Shown here in pieces: positions 1-12,100 of a stretch of DNA of 23,833 nt. Under the pieces are notes generated by a model that worked only from the letters and a program-made list of their open reading frames with translations, was not told where the DNA came from and searched no databases. Source of the DNA: Bimuria novae-zelandiae CBS 107.79 (Eukaryota; Ascomycota; Dothideomycetes; Pleosporales; Didymosphaeriaceae); assembly GCA_010015655.1 (NCBI GenBank), contig ML976663.1, positions 1,254,460 through 1,278,292 on the forward strand, written 5' to 3'. Within the stretch, counting starts at the first letter, position 1, and each line of letters starts with the position of its first letter. Made by a program: the position numbers and the translations under genes.

Positions 1-489
1 CTGGTATGGGTGGGAAAGTGGGAGTCAAGAATGTTGGTGTTCGCGTTGGAGCTCGGGTGCCAAGGAATACACAATAAAAACGAGCTCCTTCGTATGCCAC
101 AGCCGCACAGCGTTGTTGGGTGCACCTTCCTGGAAGTTAGGCGACCTACGCCTCCAATCTCACATTAGAGTACGCCCAACCAACCGGCCCCAATAAGCAA
201 CACAAAAGCATACAAACCATCAGATCCCCTTCAAACAATGCAATGCTCGTCATCCCGTGAATACAATATACCTAACAAACCCACTCGCGACGGCAGGAAC
301 GCAACCCCGCCCCCGTCTTGTAACCGAGCGAGAGGAAAGGGAAAGAGGCCCGTGCAAGCGTGTGATCGCTTTCCCTTTGCAGCACGAGCACCGAGCGATA
401 CACACCTGCTGGACGCCTGTCTATCACATGCGCTGCGGGACGATACGATAACAAGTATCTCGGCAACCGTCCCCTCTTTTTAAACGGCC
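1..489. other. Left-edge intergenic stretch and 5' flank of the transporter gene
   Basis: I see no supportable gene here. Short open frames occur on both strands but they overlap one another, are rich in Arg, Pro and Ser, and show no domain. The last 100-200 bases presumably hold the promoter and 5' leader of the transporter gene that starts at 490. Confidence 0.5.
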
Positions 490-2272
490 ATGCGACGAGA
501 CCGCTCGCTGCAGTCCGAGTCCTGGGTTAGAATGGATGACGACACCGCGACGCACAGCGACAGCAATGCGGACACCGCCAAGGACGGGTCGAAGTACCTG
601 GAGCGCATCACAGAGGGAGTAGTGAGCAACGGGGAATCGAGCTCGAGTTCCGCGCAAAGAGGGGGCGATGGGGCCGAGCCGGAGACACGTGAGGGGGGCA
701 GGAGGTGGTGGAAGCGTGGACAGAGGGGGACGTACAGTCATACGCACTTCAAAGTGTACAAGAGGAGGTGGTTTGGGCTGGCGCAGCTGGTGCTTTTGAA
801 TATTGTAGTCTCTTGGGATGTAAGTTGTGGCTGGCTGAACATGCCCAATGATCAGCACCTCGTATGCTGATGCTGAGAGTTAATCGTTGGTATAGTGGTT
901 AACCTTTGCACCGGTGTCGACAACAGCGGCAGAATACTTCAACGTCAGCGAGAGCGCGATCAATTGGTTGAGCACCGCTTTCCTCTTCGCGTTTGTAGCC
1001 ATCAGCCCGTACGTAATCGGTTACTCTGCTGCAAGTCCTGCTGATGCTGACGCTCCCATAGGGCTGTGATATGGACGCTGAACCGCAGCCCCAAAACCAG
1101 CATCGTTACCTCAAGTGTTCTCTTGCTCATAGGCAACTGGATCCGATATGCAGGTACCAAGGCTAATGGCGGCATCTTTGGGGTCGTCATGTTTGGCCAG
1201 ATCTTGACCGGGCTGGCCCAGCCGTTCGTCCTCGCGGCCCCTACACGCTATTCCGACCTATGGTTCACCGAATCTGGACGTGTGAGCGCCACAGCTCTAG
1301 CCTCGCTGGCGAACCCTTTTGGCGGTGCTGTAAGTAATTCGAGCTCTTGAACCACCATTGCACCTTGCTCACCAACGAAAGGTTGCCCAACTCGTCAACC
1401 CCTTCCTCGGCTCCATCCCAGACATCGTTCTCTACGTGTCCATCATCTCCACCGTAGCCACCATCCCCTCCCTCTTCATCTCCGCCAAACCTCCCACCCC
1501 TCCCTCCGCCTCCTCAGAAGTGCCCAAGGTCGCTCTCCTCCCCTCTCTAAAGGCCTGCCTTCGCTCTCCACCCTTCTACATCGTCCTGATCACCTTCTCC
1601 GCCTACGTCGGCCTCTTCAACGCCTTCTCCTCGCTCATCAACCAAATCCTCTACCCCTACGCCTACTCTGAAGATGAAGCCGGAGTCTGTGGGGCCATCC
1701 TCATCGTCGTCGGCCTCGTTGCTGGCGCCATCACCTCGCCAATCTTCGACCGCACGCACGCGTACGTCTTAGGGATTAAGTCGCTCGTCACGGTGACCGC
1801 GATCGCATACCTCGGCCTCATATGGGCGCCGCAGACAAGAGGTTTAGCTGCCCCGTACGTGCTTTCTGCCATCGTGGGCGCCTCGTCCTTCTCCCTCCTG
1901 CCCATTTCGCTAGAATACATCGTTGAAATCACGTTCCCTGCATCGCCGGAGGTCGGGTCGACGATCTGCTGGGCGGGCGGCCAGCTCTTTGGCGGCATCT
2001 TCGTTCTCATCATGAATGCGTTGAAGGACCAGCGGCCTGTGGATTTGGAAGAGGTCAGAGAGATGGGACGGGGTGCGGGCGGCGAGTCGAAGCCGCCGGG
2101 GAACATGTTTCGCGCGTTGGTGTTCCAGGGAGCGCTTGCTTGCGCGGTGCTGCCATTGCCGTTGATGCTGGGCATCAAGAGGCTGGGGTTGGCGCATGGC
2201 GAGGGGAGGCTGAGGGTGGATGAGCATAGGAGTGATGGGGCGGTGGAAGGGGGAGGGGAGGAAGAGGCTTGA
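490..2272 (+). CDS. Major facilitator superfamily transporter, FLVCR/SLC49-like
   Basis: Four exons are inferred: 490-819, 896-1008, 1062-1329 and 1382-2272. The introns of 76, 53 and 52 bp all have GT-AG ends, and joining them gives one frame of 533 residues. The first ~85 residues are hydrophilic, Ser/Asp-rich and probably cytosolic. About twelve hydrophobic segments follow, with a basic/proline-rich loop between segments 6 and 7 (near [13 protein letters not shown]) that divides the two halves as in MFS proteins. The motifs [35 protein letters not shown] and the [10 protein letters not shown] helix resemble the FLVCR group (SLC49). Animal members move heme or choline/ethanolamine; the substrate of fungal members is not evident from sequence. 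The likely location is the plasma or another membrane. The start at 490 is the most upstream in-frame ATG after a stop; the ATG at 532 would shorten the tail by 14 residues. The gene is convergent with QCR6. Confidence 0.88.
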
Positions 2273-2634
2273 CTATTGGTGCAAGGTCAGGATGCGGACC
2301 TTGCGCTGGAAGAGAATTCGGAATAGTTGTGATACCACCTGGGAATGGTGTTTTTGTTACTTTGGATCGACCTCGGCAGATATCATTCGTTCATCACATG
2401 CTGGGTCTACTCTGGTGATGTGGGTGTAAGTACAGCCCTTGAATGGAACATGCATTGGTATGACTTGTGGAGGAAATAGTACAGTGATATTCTAAACAAG
2501 TCTTCGGTGGTATTTACAATGGTCTCATTGCGGTCGGATGTAGTTGTCATCGATTCATCCTTGCTTCCCACCCGCTGTGACCACTCGGCTCGGTATCGAA
2601 CGTGGATAAGGCGGTTGAGTCTAAGTTCGCGGGT
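2273..2634. other. Convergent 3' intergenic region between the transporter and QCR6
   Basis: This stretch separates the stop of the plus-strand transporter from the stop of minus-strand QCR6. It probably holds both 3' untranslated regions. I see no gene or clear repeat in it. Confidence 0.5.
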
Positions 2635-3309
2635 TTACTTGAGCTGGGCGAAGAGCTTGGGTGCGGCACACTGGGTTGCGCAGTGGGCGAGGTGGAAGAC
2701 TGAGGGAAAGTTAGCTTGTTACGGAGTTGGGGCAGTGGATAACGTACACTCCTCGACACAGTCCTCATGTGCCTTGCCGTCCTTCTCAATCTGGCCCGTG
2801 ACGCGCTCAACGCACTCGTCGTAGTGGTGCTTGGGTCCAGCGCATGACTTTGACTCTGCGCACTCTGTGGAACACAGCTGTTAGCATTGCCCTTGCTTAT
2901 CAATGGTTTGCCGCACAGCTTCCATCGACGCCTCGGTCCGCAACTGGGCATCAAAACGCATCCAGGAAGCTAATTGTTGCATCTAGCAGCTCTAGTAGCA
3001 ATGAATTTGCCGACAGAGAGCGCATCACTCACCCTTTTCCAGCACGTCCTTGGGGTCCTGAGTCTCCTCCTCCTCCTCTTCTTCGTCCTCCTCTTCGTCC
3101 TCGTCCTCGCTACTCGGCTTGTGTCCCTGCTCCTCGCTCTCGCCCTCGTCTTTGGCGTCCTGCTTGTTGACCTCGGCCTCTTCGCTGGATTCCTCGTCGG
3201 TGCCGGAGGCTGGGGTGTCGGTCGAGACACCACCCTGCGGCGCTTCGGCGTCGGGCGACGGGAGGGAGAAGCTGTCCCAGACGTCGGAGAAGAAGTCGGA
3301 GATGCCCAT
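2635..3309 (-). CDS. QCR6: Cytochrome bc1 complex hinge protein (subunit 6)
   Basis: On the minus strand three exons are read: 3309-3033, 2864-2748 and 2699-2635. The introns are 168 and 48 bp with GT-AG ends, and the product is 152 residues. The N-terminal half starts MGISDFFSDVWDSF and runs into a long Glu/Asp tract (roughly residues 39-90). This acidic extension is typical of fungal QCR6. The C-terminal half carries the paired cysteines of the helical-hairpin hinge domain: CAESKSC, YDEC, HEDCVEEFFHLAHC and TQCAAPKLFAQLK. The protein sits on the intermembrane-space side of complex III by cytochrome c1 and helps cytochrome c docking. The length is close to yeast Qcr6. The first intron splits the Glu codon of LEKECAE. 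This is a confident assignment, since both exon joins restore conserved sequence. Confidence 0.93.
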
Positions 3310-3545
3310 TGTAGCTGATGGGAGGCAATTGGCTGGCGGGGAGGCGTGAGCGTGCGGTGATGGGGGTTTGGAGCTGGCGTGGTCGAACCGGGATGGCTGC
3401 GAGGAATTGCTCTGGGCTTGGCACGATTAGGTCATCTGTTTGAATCATCAGACCGAGCGCAGCGCTGAGTGGACAATGTCTCCATGAACACTCTTGCAAT
3501 ATTTCAGGTGTGGAGAAAAAATCTTGAGAATGGTATTGGTGGTCT

Positions 3546-4375
3546 TCACGTCTTTCTATGTTGCTTGAAAGCTTCCGCGACGCTCGTGCCGTGCTGTACA
3601 TCCCCCAGCACCTTCTCGTCAGCTGCCACGAGCTTCGGCAGCAGCTCTAGCACCTCGTCTACCTTTCCCTTTGGCACCGCAACAACGCCGTTCTCAAATG
3701 GATCTATCATCACTAAATCGCCAGGCTCGATAGTGGACTCGCCTACCCTTAATTGGCAGTTGTACGCTGCGACTTTCGTCTCCGCACCCGCCCCAATTAT
3801 CGATGTGCCCTTCGACCAGATGGGAAGACCTGTTTCTGCTAAACTAACCAGATCGCGGACTCGACCGTCTACCACGACTCCTCGTACACCGAGACGCTTC
3901 ATGCGTGCCGCCATAATGCCGCCCATCACCGCGCATGACTGTCCCGGTGGTTGGCATATAATGACAATCGTATCGCGTTCTGCTGAGTCTGCGTAAGGTC
4001 CTGGTGGTGGACCGACGGATGAACTTGGCGGGGGATAAGTTTCAGGTAGCGATACAGGATTAGGGAAGGACGGTGTCGCCTTTGGTATCATGAGAAATGT
4101 GGATGCTGGCGCGAGGACTTTCTCAGGTGGGGTTTCGGGTATACGCGACGTATGCGGCATCGGTGCTATTCAAGTAGTATGAGGACAATGACATAAAAAG
4201 GGACCATTGCATGGTAAAGCATACTGATGTCTGGAAGGAAACCTGCCCCGGGAACTCCCAGCTTCAAAAGCGCATCTGCAATCTACTCTGAGCTTAGCTT
4301 CAGGGTGTCTCGAAGGAAGGCTCTACACACATCGCATGCCGAATAGCGCAACAGCTTCTCCCATCTCGCGACCAT
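3546..4375 (-). CDS. RraA-like protein (HMG aldolase / oxaloacetate decarboxylase family)
   Basis: Three minus-strand exons are inferred: 4375-4331 (15 codons), 4282-4225 and 4165-3546. Two introns of 48 and 58 bp have GT-AG ends, giving 240 residues. The joins rebuild the family's N-terminus: LLRYSACD, then IADALLKLGVPGAGFLPDI, then TPMPHTS. The RraA core follows, with GGIMAARMKRLGVRG at about 116-130 and VVVDGRVRD at about 131-139. The last motif holds the Asp and Arg residues that bind metal and substrate in characterised members. Bacterial and plant relatives cleave 4-hydroxy-4-methyl-2-oxoglutarate or decarboxylate oxaloacetate; old annotations call the family a menaquinone methyltransferase, which is wrong. 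Fungal members are largely uncharacterised, so the substrate is open. No targeting signal or membrane segment is seen. The gene diverges from YME1 across about 640 bp. Confidence 0.88.
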
Positions 4376-5017
4376 GGCTTGTAGCTTGGTATTCAGAGTG
4401 CGTATAGCTGAACAGCTGAAGGTGTGCTTCACAAGTTCTCAGGTTGCGACGGAGCAGCTGAAGGAGCTCTGGTGGGGTCAAGACAGCCCCGCTCCAAGGC
4501 TCTGGGACCCTTATTACGGAACTGAAGAATGTAGCTCAAGATCAGACCCTGACAGATACAACAACGGTCATCAAGTAGTAACATGATATAGTCAATTCTC
4601 GACTCTCTCGCTACCTTGGGTACACTTGGATTATATTTTTGCTGGACCGTTCATCGTGTGCGGCTTTCGTTCAACCATGGAGGACTATGTATAGTTTGGA
4701 AGATTGAGAAACCGGTGGCGACTGGATGAACTATTTTCTAAGTAAAGAACTGTTCGAGTCAAAATGTGTGCAACTGTGGGCGCTCTTTCTCGATCGAAAG
4801 GAAACATGCAGGCGCGATGAAAGGTACCATTCACGTGACGACTGTCGCCAAGCTGCCCGAGCGAGCCCGGCGCGACCATGTTCGCCATCGGCTTCTAGCG
4901 ATATCATTACGGGCCGTCGTCGCCCCCGATCGCCTCGACTGATGCGCCCTCATTCTTTCAACATCTGAGGCTCACTTGGTATTCACAGCGGCTCGCGCCG
5001 CAACTCGACGTCTCACT
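4376..5017. promoter_or_regulatory. Divergent intergenic region between the RraA-like gene and YME1
   Basis: About 640 bp lie between two divergently transcribed starts, so this region should hold both promoters. A perfect 8-bp palindrome TCACGTGA lies at 4831-4838, about 180 bp upstream of the YME1 start. It is the kind of site bound by bHLH factors such as Cbf1. Small open frames here lack any family feature and I do not call them. Confidence 0.45.
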
Positions 5018-7508
5018 ATGGCTTTCCACACTCCGCTGGCTATGCAGGTGAGTTCTTGTCACGCCGCACCCAAGAGCAGCATACTGACTTTAGCATAGAA
5101 TATAGCATCGGCTGCCACGGAACTTTGGCCTACCATGTCCGTCATTCTTAAATCACCCTGGCGAGGCTTCGCAAAGCAGGCGTCTGTTGGCGCTGGTCGA
5201 CGTCGATTTGCGCAGACTTCGGCCACGCCTGTCGCGCAGCCAGCATACCCTCTTCCAGAATGCCTCGAATCGGTCCCTGTATCCTCTCTCCGTCGAACGC
5301 CGTCCCCGCATGCAATGCAGTCCGTACCTACCGTGGCTGGCACAAAATCTCCAGGTATGTGTCATACATATACGACTATATTCACGGTGATTCTGACAAC
5401 TTGCAGTATCACAGCATGGTCTTCGTCTTTGCACTCCGCTCATGCGCAACATGACCCCCGCCTCTTTTATCGCTAGACAGTACTCTACGCTCTCTCGTAC
5501 CGGTCCCCTCGCGAACTCTCGCCCGATATTGCGCCCCGGGAACGTGAGATTGGCTCTGGCGCAGCAGCGCTCGCTATTCGGTGGACCAACTCACGCCCAG
5601 CTCGCTCGATATGAACAAGCAGCTAACAACAACCCCTCAAACGCATCCGTGCAGGCTACTTTCTACCAGGCATTACTCAGGGCGAACATGCCCAAGATTA
5701 TCGTCGAACGATACGAAACTGGCCAGTATGCTACCAACGTTGCCGTCGAACAGGCTTATCAGAAGGCGATGGAGAAAGTCGGCAGCGGAGGTACAAATTT
5801 GTCTAGTGACAAAATGCAGGCTGTGGGACAAGCTGTCGCCGCTCACATGGGAAACGGCCAAGTTGGCAAGGCCAAGTCCGGATCTGGCGACAGGAAGGAC
5901 CCTCTGTACGTCGTGGTCGAAGAGTCGACTGCCAGCATTGTTTTCAAGTGGATTCGTTGGATTGCTGGGTTCGCACTCACCGCCTATGTTGCCTTGGTCC
6001 TCATCACCTTGTTCGTCGAAACGAGCGGCGTCCTGAAGAAAGTCGGCGGAACCAACAACGCTGAGATCCGCCCGGAAAGTCAGAGCACGCGCTTCAGCGA
6101 CGTACAAGGATGCGACGAGGCCAAAGAAGAGCTTACCGACATAGTCGACTTCTTGAAGAACCCCGAACGTTATAATAAGCTCGGTGGCCGACTTCCCAAA
6201 GGTGTTCTACTTGTCGGTCCTCCTGGTACCGGAAAGACACTGATTGCCCGCGCCGTAGCTGGTGAAGCTGGTGTTCCCTTCTTCTACATGTCTGGTTCCG
6301 AGTTCGACGAAGTATACGTCGGTGTGGGTGCGAAGCGCGTGCGTGAGTTGTTCTCTGCCGCTCGCGCCAAAGCCCCTGCCATTGTATTCATCGACGAGCT
6401 GGATGCAGTTGGCGGCAAGCGCACCAGCCGCGATGCCGGTTACCACCGCCAGACCCTGAACCAGCTTCTGAACGATCTTGATGGTTTCGATCAATCTACT
6501 GGCGTCATCTTCATTGCTGCTACGAATCACCCCGAGCTGCTGGACAAAGCTTTGCTTCGACCAGGTCGTTTTGACAGGCAGGTTCAGGTCGAGTTGCCAG
6601 ACGTACAGGGTCGGTTAGCTATCTTAAAACACCACACCAAGAAGATCCGCCTCTCTCCTGATGCCGATCTGTCTAAAATTGCTCGCGGTACACCCGGATT
6701 TTCCGGCGCCGAATTGGAGAACCTGGCCAATACTGCGGCCATCGAAGCTTCCAAGCAGCAGGCTAAATTCGTCACTTTCTTGAATCTGGAATGGGCCAAA
6801 GACAAGATCATGATGGGCTCCGAGCGCAAGAGCAGGGAGGTCCCACTCATTGACAAGCTCCAGACGGCTTACCACGAAGGTGGACACACTCTTGTTGGTC
6901 TATACGAGAAGGGGTACCAAGAGCTTCACAAGGCCACCATTCTACCCCGAGGCCAGGCTGCTGGTATCACCTTTTTCCTGCCGCAGGACCACAAGCACCA
7001 CCGCTCCAAGATTGAGTACGAAGGGCAACTGGCGATGGCTATGGGTGGCACCATCGCCGAGGAGATTGTGTATGGCCCGTCAGAGATCGGCGACGGCGCA
7101 TCGAGCGACATTTCACAGGCCACCCAGTTAGCGAACTTGATGGTCACACGCTTTGGCTTTTCGCCAATACTCGGCAGCATTGATTACGGCTCTGACTACA
7201 ATCGGGTTTCGCCTGAGACCAGACGCATCATTGATACCGAAGTACGGCGGTTGGTCGAGGAAGCTAAAGACCGAGCAAGGAAGTTGTTGATCGAGAAGCG
7301 CGTGGAGCTTGACCGGTTAGCGACGGCTCTCGTCCAGTACGAGACTCTGGACAAGGAGGAGATCCTGAAGGTGATCAAGGGCGAGAAGCTGCCGGATCGA
7401 CTGATGTCGATGCCGGATGCAAAAATCAAGCTCCCTGAGTTCTCGCTGCCGCCTTCGGTCCAGCCACCGGCACCTAGCGGCGCCGGTGGCAGTGGGGTGC
7501 CCGTGTAG
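5018..7508 (+). CDS. YME1: Mitochondrial i-AAA protease (FtsH family)
   Basis: Three exons are inferred: 5018-5047, 5099-5354 and 5407-7508. The introns are 51 and 52 bp with GT-AG ends, and the product is 795 residues. Starting at 5018 gives an Arg/Ser-rich, acid-poor N-terminus suited to mitochondrial import. A single membrane segment lies at about 275-299 ([17 protein letters not shown]). The AAA module has Walker A GPPGTGKT (366-373), the pore loop in [14 protein letters not shown], Walker B IVFIDEL (Asp425/Glu426) and the arginine-finger region [10 protein letters not shown]. The M41 zinc peptidase has HEGGH (585-589) and a third ligand Asp near 663 in GASSDISQ. This is the inner-membrane hexameric protease with its active site in the intermembrane space, where it degrades misfolded and surplus inner-membrane proteins. 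HEGGH replaces the commoner HEAGH, but the catalytic Glu and both His are kept. The single membrane segment and the VYVGVGAKR loop favour YME1 over the m-AAA proteins. Confidence 0.95.
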
Positions 7509-7768
7509 ATTTGTTAAGTCGACATGCATGTGAGGCGAATTGGCGTTTATCAGAGCAAAGCCCTCCTCTCGTTGTGATAGGATGCCCGCGACGTTGAAAG
7601 CTGTCGATGGGTTGGTGTGGGTCCCCTTTTTCATTGTAAGATTATAGGTATTCTGTAAAGCTAGCGTATAGCGTACCGGTAACCTACGCCCGGGCGACGC
7701 TTTGGTACGTAGGTCCAAAAATAAATCAGTAAAATGCATGGGTGTGTTCCTTGTTGCGGTCGTGAGTG

Positions 7769-8470
7769 ATGCCCGACCGAAAATCCCGCGAACGATGCAT
7801 CCAAGAGCTAAAGGCCCTATGCAATGAACGAGGCAGCAACGCATAGAGAGCCCTAGACGCTCTCGAACGGCAACTGGAGTACCCCACAAAGCGTCACGCC
7901 ATCCGCGAAGCTAAAACCATCAAGATCTTGACCATCCTGGCTTCCTTCTACTTGCCCTTGTCGCTCTCAGCCTCCTTGCTCAGCATGCAGTCCCCGTTCA
8001 AACAGATCACCCACGTCTTCACCACGGAGGCAGACTTCGATAGCCGCAGACTCGGTACAAACTTGCTGTTCGATTTCTTTGGCGTATTTATTGGGCTCGG
8101 TACCGCCGCCATGTTCATCGTATATGTCATCAACCTCATACTGTGGCTTCGATCCGAGGGCCTGGGACACCTCTCTACGACCTTCATCGGCCCCTTCTCC
8201 ACATTCTCTTATGGCAAGACCTGGCGCTATGGAGACCGAGGAGGGCAGATCTTCAACGCCATGCGCGGCTTCGCTCGCTGGTGGATTGGCGCAGGGTTCT
8301 TCACCACGCTTGTGGTTATCTTCGTCGTGGGTATGCTGAGGACGGCGCAGAATGCTTGGGACACGGCGAGGTGGATGTTCGCCGTGTATTTGGTGGTCGG
8401 GGGTCTTTCTTTGGCCTCCTGCGTCGCGATTTACAAGTACCTGGGGCGCACGAGGCTCCGTGGTCGGTAG
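7769..8470 (+). pseudogene. C-terminal remnant of a CorA-like membrane protein
   Basis: The open frame from 7847 to 8470 encodes a basic helical stretch (LDALERQLEYPTKRHAIREA). A first membrane segment follows (TILASFYLPLSLSASLLSMQ), then at least three more (VFIGLGTAAMFIVYVINLIL, FFTTLVVIFVVGMLR, FAVYLVVGGLSLASC). A helix ending in a first membrane segment and SMQ resembles the membrane part of fungal CorA-like/ankyrin-type proteins. The expected large N-terminal cytosolic domain is absent: only about 260 bp separate this frame from the YME1 stop. The same frame continues upstream to an ATG at 7769 but is cut by TAG at 7844-7846. No splice pair that removes the TAG restores the frame. A short functional protein from the ATG at 7985 (161 residues) cannot be excluded. 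I favour a decayed fragment; the family name rests on the membrane motif alone. Confidence 0.5.
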
Positions 8471-9101
8471 GCAGTAGCATGTGCGTTCATCGACCATAGC
8501 GTGTCCCATTAACGTTTACTTTCGCTCACCACGCCGCCGAGTATCAATTCCCCTGGGCTCAAATAGTTACTAATTCCCGTACCACCCGTCCATTCCATAA
8601 CTGACTCGCTATCTCCTACTCTTGAAAATCCAGCCCAAAGCTCCCTTATTTAATGCACACTTCTCCTCGCCCACAGCGCCACCGCCATCCCACCACCTCT
8701 AGCACTACTGTACCTACTATCCTCCCTAAACGCGGCATTCTTACACACTTCCAAAACGCGCAAAACGCAACCCTGCAGCGAACGCAGAAGACTCTGCGCA
8801 ATACTCGCTCGTGGCGCATGTGAAGAGAACTTGTATCGATCACATCGGCGGATCGTTACTTGATTTATACACCTAGGGACTTAGACAACGCTGCTCAGAT
8901 CAGCCAGTGTGGAAGTAGACTGGCAGTCCACGCATCGCTATCCACACGCCGACGACTCCCTTATAAAATGCTCACATTTTCCGAAGAGACAAATAACAAG
9001 CAAAAGAGGTATCATGCATCATGCATCGCACATTTGCTCAAAAGCCGAAATACCCAAGCGCCGTTCCAGAAATCACTCTCAATACAAGACCAGGCGCATT
9101 A
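8471..9101. other. Convergent intergenic region, no gene seen
   Basis: This lies between the plus-strand CorA-like remnant and the stop of the minus-strand AT-hook gene. Short frames on both strands are pyrimidine-skewed and show no motif. I see no RNA gene or repeat. Confidence 0.5.
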
Positions 9102-12100
9102 CTACACCGGCCACTCCACCCGTAACCGCCCACTCTTATCCACGACCCTCCCCCTCTTTTCATCCCTCCTCACCGCCTCCCCCAACACAACCGTCGCCAA
9201 CCTCTCCACCACCGTCTCCGCAATAATCGCTTCGCCCTCCCTCCCCGGCGCACAATCCCCCATTTGAACCTCCTTCCCCACCCTCTCCTCATACTCCCGC
9301 ACACTCCCCAGCGTCAGCAACTGCATATAAGCAGCGGCCAGCACGACCAGAGCGTCCGTGAAAACGACATTGTACCCCCACGCGCGGTACCGCGCGCCGA
9401 TGAAGTTGCGCGTCGTGGCGTTGAGGAAGTTTGTGAGCAGCGTGGTGTTGAGCGCGGCGTGGGTGGAGGAGGTGGGTGAGAAGAGGGAGGGGGACTTTTT
9501 GTAGAGTTGGTAGAGTTTGTCGAGGGCTTTGTAGTGGGTTTTTGTCCAGGGCTCGATGCGTGGGAGGGGGTCGAGTTTGTTGAGTGTGGGGTGCAAGGGG
9601 GGAGGGGAGGTGGTGCGCTGCATAGCGGGCGAAGAAGTAAGAGGCGTGGACGGGTCGGTGGGTGGGTGAGCGGGTTCTTTGTTTGACGGCCGCGAGGCGA
9701 CGGGTGTGGGTGCTTTGTTTGGGGTATTGCTGGGCGCTGGATCCGGCGCACAATGTTGCGAGGACGAAGAACTCTTTGCAGGGGAAGTGTTGCTGGACAT
9801 TGCGGCGTTGGACTTGAGTATGCTCTTTTCCAGCGTTTGTCTGTGATTGCTGGATCCCGCGATTGTACTGTTCCTGTTCCACGTTCTGCTCGGCTCGGTG
9901 AGTTCGGTGACGTCCTCAAGTTCACGCTCCTGCGGCTTATAGGCGTCAAGGTAATCGTCCGCTTCATCGCGAATACGGCGCAAACTCGAGTCGGTTCCTG
10001 CTATCTCATGCATGAATTGTCGTTGATCAGACGCCATGGAATGGCCGGTGTCGCCGTCGACGAATGTACGGAAAGGCGAGCTAGGAGGCATTGGCAGTGT
10101 TGATTCCTCAAAAGTCTGATGAGCAGACTCTGATGATATGTCAGCGCTTCGTAGCTCTCTCCTCAGAGGGCTGCTCTTTGCCGGGGATGAAATAAGCGCT
10201 GCAAGTTGAGGGGGCGTGTTCAAGAATGGGTTCGTCTTGTCCTTGTCCATTGCAGATGCCTTAGCAATTTGAGGCGGCGATGACTCTGGAAGCAGACTCT
10301 CATCTAGATTTAAAGAGACCTCCGAGCTCCGAGCCCGCCTCCGTCTGAACTCTCTTGATCGTTTCTTGTTGAAGAGATTAGGCAGATTTGCTTGGAAGAA
10401 CGTTCCGGTATCATCGCTCGCTTCACTTTCATCATCGCGGTCATCCTCGTGCTCTTCTACTGCTGGAGTGTGCGCAGTCTGGCCGTTGGCCTTGTCAAGC
10501 TTTTGCACAGACGACTCAGGGGATTCATCAGACTCGGTGGTCGGAGGTGTCACGACTTGGGAGACTTCAACTTCATCGCTGTACTGAAAGTCATCTACGG
10601 CCTTCCGTCGCCGTGTCCTAGACAATTTACCACGAGTTGACTTGACCGGGCCGTCATGAGCGAACAGGTCCTGTATTTGCGGCGTGTTGTCTTTCGCCGC
10701 ATTGTTGCTTTCAGATGAGGCTGATGACCGACCGGCATTTTCTTCCCATATATCTGGAACAGCTCCACCCACAAATTCAGATTGTGTTTGCATGTCCGCA
10801 GATTGAACCACATTTTCGTTGGTAGATTGTGCGGGTGGCGTATCACCGCTCCAGCTCATCTCGTCTTCGTCTATCTCTGGGTTGCTGACGGGGCTGAGAA
10901 ACCTCGATCTATGATCATGAGGCAAGATTGGGTATTCCAGCTCGGTCGGTTGCGCGGCAGAAGCGACGTCGTTGTCTTGGTCTTCAGGCGTCAACAAACG
11001 GTGTTGTTGTAGCGCAGTTCCTCCGGCTACGACTTCGTCCGGCGAGCCTGTGTTCATGGCCTTGATCGGGCTGGAAAAGGGCGGTGAAGAGGATGGAGAA
11101 GACTGATTTTGTTTCGCCAACTGTTCCCCAAGTCGCAATCCCGCATGGAGCTCTCGCCTTGTACGCTCACTGAAACCACGGAAGAGATCATCTAGGTGCT
11201 CTCGGCGTTCATCCACAGTTCTGGATGGCCCAGCTTCCGGTGTAGCACGGTTGGGATCCAGCACGCCTTGGAGCGCGACACCAGCCCTCACCACCCGCCC
11301 GATCCTTGGCGTCTGAGCTTCGGCGAGATCGACTCGCGCAGGGCGGATAGGCGGAGGAATGTCGAGTTCGACTGGCTCCTCAGATGGTGTCTTGTACCGT
11401 GACGGTGCAGACCGTGGGTCCTGGGGCAGGGGTAGCGTTATATGTGATGGCGCAGATGATGAACGAGCACTTGAAACTGTCTTGCCCCCTCCCTGCAAGC
11501 TGGTGTAAGGTATACTAAGGTGCTGTTCTCGCTGCGCGGTTGGTGAATGCCCTGCCGGACCATTGGCAGGCCTAGTCACAGACGCGCAGCTGGGTAAAGA
11601 ATCGACCGAAATCATACTAAAGTTTTCACTGTCGATGATTGTTGTATCATCAGGCATCCTCGTAGCGCCTTCATCGAACGCAAAATGCGTCTCGTCATGC
11701 TGTTCGCCATCCACGTCTTCAGTGACGATCGCGGGCGCCTGTACAGGCTCGAAATCCTCAAAATGGTCCGCAGCTTCTTCGGTTCTATGTTGATGTTGCG
11801 CTTGCGATAGTGGAGGGTCTGCATCGATTTCACTTTCTTGCTCGAAATCCACATCCGACGATATTTCAATCAAGTCCGTGTTTGACCCTGGCGCTCTAGC
11901 TATGGGCGTGTTCTTGCGCGCTTGGAGTTTCTGTGATACTTCGGTCTGAGTCGGTGTGGACTTGAGACGTATTTTCCGTTCTTGAGGCGTGGGAATTGGC
12001 GGCTCAATTGCAGGCGAAGACGCTGAGGTGGCAGCACCTTCACCATCGGCTCCTGGTGTCGTGGAGGCCGGCGTCTCAAGTGCGAAGTCATCCTGTGGCG

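Noticed and set aside
3110..3601. 163-codon minus-strand frame across the QCR6 first exon
   Set aside because: It is an out-of-frame shadow of the acidic tract; the QCR6 exon joins restore conserved cysteine motifs in the other frame.
9289..9967. Long minus-strand frames of about 200 codons inside the AT-hook gene
   Set aside because: They overlap the 1247-codon frame, which has AT-hooks and a folded C-terminal domain; the overlapping products are low-complexity His/Pro/Arg/Thr.
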